64,000 bases of DNA from an uncultured Bacteroidota bacterium (GTDB lineage Bacteria; Bacteroidota; Bacteroidia; Chitinophagales; Saprospiraceae). Shown in pieces: positions 60,401 through 64,000 of this stretch. The notes beneath the pieces are model-generated. The model saw only the letters and a program-made list of their open reading frames with translations, did not search any database and was not told the DNA's origin. The translations under genes were made by a program, and so were the position numbers. The stretch's first letter is position 1, and each line of letters opens with the position of its first letter. The stretch is from NCBI GenBank assembly GCA_937872515.1, contig CALMSX010000057.1, forward strand, positions 1 to 64,000. Direction: 5' to 3'.

Positions 60401-63106
60401 CTTAAGTCTTGACTTTCGGATGTTGACACTGGCTACCTTGTATTCAGGGCAGAGGGCTTCGCTGTCTCTTTCGCTGCTGGTGATGGTATTCAGTTGCAAT
60501 TCCGGGAAGTGGAAGGTGGTGCTGAGGATGCCGGGTTTTACCTCATCGGTAATCCGGGCTTTGATGTCAACCTTGCCGCGGGGAGATTCTACACAGACCA
60601 TGTCGCCTTCCTGGATAAAATGGCGGGAGGCGTCATCGGGGTGGATGAGCAGTATGTCTTCAGTAAGGATCAGGGCATTGTTGGTGCGCCTGGTCATGGT
60701 ACCGGAGTTGTAATGTTCTAATTCCCTGTTGGTGGTGATGATATACGGGTATTCTTTTTCATGGGTGGTTACTTCGTTGGTTTCTTTGTATTCAGCAAAG
60801 TGGAACTTGCCTTTGCCTCTTTTGAAACTGTCGATGTGCAGGATTTCGGTGTCCTTGCCGCCGGGACCTACCGGCCATTGTTTGCCATTTTTGCCGAGCT
60901 CATCCCATTTTACACCTTCGAAAAAAGGAACGATGGATGAAATTTCCTGTAAGAGGGTATCCGGATCGTAGTCGGCCTGTGCATAACCCATTTTGTTGAT
61001 AATGTCGCACAGGATTTGGCCATCGGCTTTGGTTCCTTCAATGGGTTCTACAACTTTTTGAACTTTTTGTATCCTTCTTTCCCCATTGGTAAAGGTCCCG
61101 CTTTTTTCCAGGAAGGAAGCTGCCGGTAACACCACGTGGGCTTGTTTGCAGGTTTCACTCATAAATATTTCCTGCACTACCACCAACTCTAAGTTGCCCA
61201 TGGCTTTTAAAACATGGTGGGTGTTGGGGTCGGTTTGTACTACGTCTTCGCCCATGAGCCAAAGGGCTTTGAGTTTACCTTCAATGGCGGCTTCGTACAT
61301 TTCCGGAATCTTCAAACCCTTGCGGGTAGGTATCTCTGTTTTGTAGTGCAGTGCATATTTTTTATTGATCTCAGGGTCGTAGGCATCCATGTATCCTGCG
61401 CCCTGGTGGGGCTGGCAGCCCATGTCTGCAGCTCCCTGAACGTTGTTTTGTCCCCTTAGAGGATTGACCCCTACCCCTCTTCTGCCGATGTTGCCGGTGA
61501 TCATGGCGAGGTCAGAAATCAACATGACGGTATAAGTGCCCTGGCTGTGCTCGGTAACACCTAAGCCGTGGAACGACATGGCATTGGGCGCCGTGGCATA
61601 AGCCCTAGCTGCCGCTTTTACTTTTTGTCTGTCAACTCCCGTAATCTGTTCCAATTCATCCATGCTGAGATTGAGGATCTGTTGTTTAAACTCATCATAA
61701 CCTTCGGTTCTGTTTTCAATGAAGCCCTGGTCTTCCAATCCTTCTGTAATAATGTAGTACAACATCATATTGAGCAGGGCTACGTTGGTACCCGGCTTGA
61801 GTTGCAAGTGGTGGGTTGCATAACGGGCCATCTCTGTCCTGCGGGGGTCGATCACTATGGTGGTCTTTCCTTTTAAGGCAAATTGTTTGAGTTTGGCTCC
61901 TGTCACCGGGTGGGCATCGGTTGGATTGGCACCAATGATCATGATGGCATCGGTGTACTTCAGATCGATGATAGAATTGGTAGCAGCACCGGTACCAAAG
62001 GCTCTTTGCATGCCGAGGGCGGTGGGTGAATGACATACCCTGGCACACGAATCGATGTTGTTGGTACCAATTACCGCACGAATGAATTTTTGCATGAGGT
62101 AATTTTCTTCATTGGTACAACGGGCCGAAGAGATGGCACCAATGGCATCGGGGCCATGTTGGGTTTTGATTCTATTGAGCTCTGTGGCGATGTAATCATA
62201 GGCTTCATCCCAACTTACGGCTTCCAATACCCCATTTTTTCGGACCATCGGGGTATTGAGTCGATCAGGGTGGTTGTAAAATGAAAAGGCGTACCTTCCT
62301 TTCAAACAGGTATGGCCTTGGTTGACGGCTGCATCATACGGTGCCTGAATTGACTTTACCTTATCATCGATCACGGCTACTTCGAGGTTGCATCCTACGC
62401 CGCAGTAGGTACAAACGGTTCTGATTTTTTTATCTGCAACTACTGCCTTCGACTCAAAAATATCTGAAATCGCAGAGGTGGGACAGGCCTGGGCGCACGC
62501 TCCACAGCTCACGCAGCTACTGTCGGCAAAGCTGGTCTCAAAATCTTTTACAATGTGGGCGTCAAAGCCTCTGCCCGCCATGTTGAGCACCATCTGACCC
62601 TGCACCTCATCGCAGGCGCGCACACATCTGCCACAATTGATACACTTTGAAAAATCGGTAGTCATGTAGGCATGGCTCAGGTCTTTGGTTCTGTCGAGGT
62701 GGTTTTTACCTTCGGGATACCTAACCTTACGAATACCTACCCTTGCCGCTACCGTTTGCAGCTCACAGTTGTTGTTGACCTCGCATGTAAGACAGTCGAG
62801 GGGGTGATCGGTCAATACCAGCTCAATGATGTTTTTGCGCAGCTTGCTGATGCGTTGGCTGTCGGTATAGATATACGATGAAGGTATCACCGGTGTGTGG
62901 CAGGATGCCTGCACTTTTCGGGGACCCCCGGCTGCCAGGGCTACATCGACACTACACACCCTACAGGCACCAAAGGGCTCAAGGTTGGGAGCATCGCACA
63001 AGGTAGGCACATAGTCGGTGCCCAAATGCCTGCGCACAAAAGACAGGATGGTATCTCCTTCCTGAAAGGCGTAAGCTACGTCGTTGATAAAAGCTGTTTT
63101 TTCCAT
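60398..63106 (-). CDS. fdhA: NAD-type formate dehydrogenase alpha subunit
   Basis: 902 residues. An N-terminal NuoG-like part has a [2Fe-2S] set (Cys37, Cys48, Cys51, Cys69), HPLDCLTCEVNNNC and two ferredoxin-like clusters (CINCGRCVRAC, CVSCGACAQACP). The molybdopterin domain follows: CTYCGVGCNLEV (a [4Fe-4S] site), then SCARVCHSPT with a Cys as the Mo/W ligand (no selenocysteine codon). It oxidises formate to CO2. The NuoF-like subunit gene ends 6 bp upstream, so this is a soluble, NAD-linked complex. Another member of the family might act on a different substrate. Confidence 0.88.
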   Translation of the reverse strand: MEKTAFINDVAYAFQEGDTILSFVRRHLGTDYVPTLCDAPNLEPFGACRVCSVDVALAAGGPRKVQASCHTPVIPSSYIYTDSQRISKLRKNIIELVLTDHPLDCLTCEVNNNCELQTVAARVGIRKVRYPEGKNHLDRTKDLSHAYMTTDFSKCINCGRCVRACDEVQGQMVLNMAGRGFDAHIVKDFETSFADSSCVSCGACAQACPTSAISDIFESKAVVADKKIRTVCTYCGVGCNLEVAVIDDKVKSIQAPYDAAVNQGHTCLKGRYAFSFYNHPDRLNTPMVRKNGVLEAVSWDEAYDYIATELNRIKTQHGPDAIGAISSARCTNEENYLMQKFIRAVIGTNNIDSCARVCHSPTALGMQRAFGTGAATNSIIDLKYTDAIMIIGANPTDAHPVTGAKLKQFALKGKTTIVIDPRRTEMARYATHHLQLKPGTNVALLNMMLYYIITEGLEDQGFIENRTEGYDEFKQQILNLSMDELEQITGVDRQKVKAAARAYATAPNAMSFHGLGVTEHSQGTYTVMLISDLAMITGNIGRRGVGVNPLRGQNNVQGAADMGCQPHQGAGYMDAYDPEINKKYALHYKTEIPTRKGLKIPEMYEAAIEGKLKALWLMGEDVVQTDPNTHHVLKAMGNLELVVVQEIFMSETCKQAHVVLPAASFLEKSGTFTNGERRIQKVQKVVEPIEGTKADGQILCDIINKMGYAQADYDPDTLLQEISSIVPFFEGVKWDELGKNGKQWPVGPGGKDTEILHIDSFKRGKGKFHFAEYKETNEVTTHEKEYPYIITTNRELEHYNSGTMTRRTNNALILTEDILLIHPDDASRHFIQEGDMVCVESPRGKVDIKARITDEVKPGILSTTFHFPELQLNTITSSERDSEALCPEYKVASVNIRKSRLK

Positions 63107-63112
63107 TCTCTG

Positions 63113-64000
63113 TTATGCTTTAAAATACGGCTTCAACTCTTCTGAAAAATAGGTCAGGGCATTTTTTATGGGCAGGGGCAGGCCTCCACCTAAGGCGCAA
63201 AGAGAACCTACTTCCATGGTTTCCAATAAGTCATCCAGCAGTGCTCTGTCCATTTTGTAAGCTGAATGACGGGATTGTTCGATCATTTCATAACCCCGGG
63301 TAGAACCCAACCTGCAGGGAAAACATTTGCCACAACTTTCGTGGGCCGTAAACCTAAACAGGTGTTCGATGTATTCAATCATTGGGAAATGGTCGGGTAT
63401 ACAAACTACCGATGCGTGTCCCAATAAAAATCCGTTAGAGGAGAAGGACTCAAAGTCGATGGTCAACTCATTTATTTTATGCGCGGGTACCAAACCACCA
63501 AGTGGTCCCCCGATGTGCATGGCTTTTACGTTGTGTTTGAATCCTTGTCCCAATTCATTGACCACTGTAGCCAGAGGGGTGCCCATGTCTACCTCATAGA
63601 TGCCCGGTCTGTTGAAGTGGCCATCTAGGGAAACGAGTTTGGTGCCCTTTGATCTTTCAGTACCTATGGCTGCGTAGGCGCTACCTCCATTTTCAACAAT
63701 CCATGGCAGGCAGGCGAGGGTTTCAACGTTGTTGACCACAGTGGGCTGGTTAAACAAACCTTGCTGTACCGGATAGGGGGGGCGCACCCTAACCTCGGGT
63801 CTTTGGCCCTCGATCGAGGAAAGCAAGGCAGTTTCTTCACCACAGATGTAGGCTCCCTGCGCTTTGATCACTTTAAAGTCGAATGAAAAACCGGAACCCA
63901 TGATGTTTTCTCCGATCCAACCTAAGGACCTGGCTTCATTGATTGCATTTTGGATGATGGTTACAGAATCTGGATATTCGGCCCGGATGTAGACCACACC
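63113..64000 (-). CDS. fdhB: NuoF-like formate dehydrogenase beta subunit (partial)
   Basis: The 3' 295 codons only; the gene continues beyond the window on its 5' side. Visible features: the FMN/NAD region GAYICGEETALLSSIEGQRP and RPPYPVQQGLFNQPTVVNNVET, then the [4Fe-4S] motif ESCGKCFPCRLG and a fourth Cys in SLCALGG. This is the NADH-dehydrogenase F-like subunit that passes electrons from formate dehydrogenase to NAD. A NuoE-like subunit would be expected upstream, outside the window. Confidence 0.88.
   Translation of the reverse strand, partial: GVVYIRAEYPDSVTIIQNAINEARSLGWIGENIMGSGFSFDFKVIKAQGAYICGEETALLSSIEGQRPEVRVRPPYPVQQGLFNQPTVVNNVETLACLPWIVENGGSAYAAIGTERSKGTKLVSLDGHFNRPGIYEVDMGTPLATVVNELGQGFKHNVKAMHIGGPLGGLVPAHKINELTIDFESFSSNGFLLGHASVVCIPDHFPMIEYIEHLFRFTAHESCGKCFPCRLGSTRGYEMIEQSRHSAYKMDRALLDDLLETMEVGSLCALGGGLPLPIKNALTYFSEELKPYFKA

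Noticed and set aside
60398..63106. Selenocysteine in formate dehydrogenase
   Set aside because: The active-site position is an ordinary Cys codon, and no in-frame TGA occurs.

Overview
The window comes from a member of the Bacteroidota, most likely the Saprospiria/Chitinophagia side of the phylum. The evidence is a C-terminal type IX secretion (T9SS) sorting domain on two secreted proteins, a PorP/SprF-family protein, LytS/LytTR two-component pairs with beta-propeller sensors, a DUF3667 protein, and promoters of the Bacteroidota form TTTG-N19-TAnnTTTG, several of which can be read directly. The taxonomic placement below phylum is inference. No rRNA, tRNA, CRISPR array, integrase or transposase was seen.

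Layout. 1-455: two direct copies of a hairpin-bearing repeat plus heptamers. 456-2728: radical SAM protein, sugar transferase and a small membrane protein (minus). 2990-5427: a headless sensor kinase with its response regulator, then two cold-shock-domain genes behind a long leader, closed by a terminator. 5429-12244: mostly minus-strand housekeeping and stress genes (S41 protease, SRPBCC, a YtxH/DUF1469 envelope cluster, and an ArsR/SRPBCC-VOC/DoxX operon with twin operators). 12395-15438: a TonB receptor divergent from a DtxR-type regulator, with a DtxR-like palindrome between them. 15510-19736: a 1400-residue secreted repeat protein. 19787-22295: a remarkable cluster of GC-rich minisatellites and 7-bp tandem repeats around a four-helix-bundle (23S IVP) gene and a PorP/SprF gene. 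22291-24294: B12-dependent ribonucleotide reductase.

24517-31040 is the most interesting metabolic block. An NsrR/IscR-like Rrf2 regulator sits next to an apparent three-gene unit (outer-membrane protein, vanadium-haloperoxidase-like lipoprotein, quinol nitric oxide reductase). Its promoter carries three similar 14-bp palindromes. Divergent from it is a beta-eliminating lyase whose active-site residues fit tyrosine phenol-lyase better than tryptophanase, preceded by a CRP-like site.

31052-41680 holds a YHS/DoxX pair, a T9SS-exported choice-of-anchor I protein, two convergent operons that each contain a pair of small membrane proteins, and a second T9SS substrate. 41910-50118: a globin and two convergent LytS/LytTR systems meeting tail to tail. 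50191-55856: a minus-strand run of lipoproteins, an FG-GAP-like protein, an esterase-like hydrolase and a bicupin. 56071-58479: a secreted protein with a YadA-head-like repeat region and a peptidase S74 chaperone domain. 58680-59617: an SdpR/SdpI pair. 59623-60400: a DUF1572/DinB-like gene followed by two more repeat arrays. 60398-64000: NAD-type formate dehydrogenase alpha subunit and the truncated NuoF-like beta subunit, which runs off the window.

All functional assignments come from reading translated motifs by eye. No database search was run, so family names marked as likely should be treated as such.
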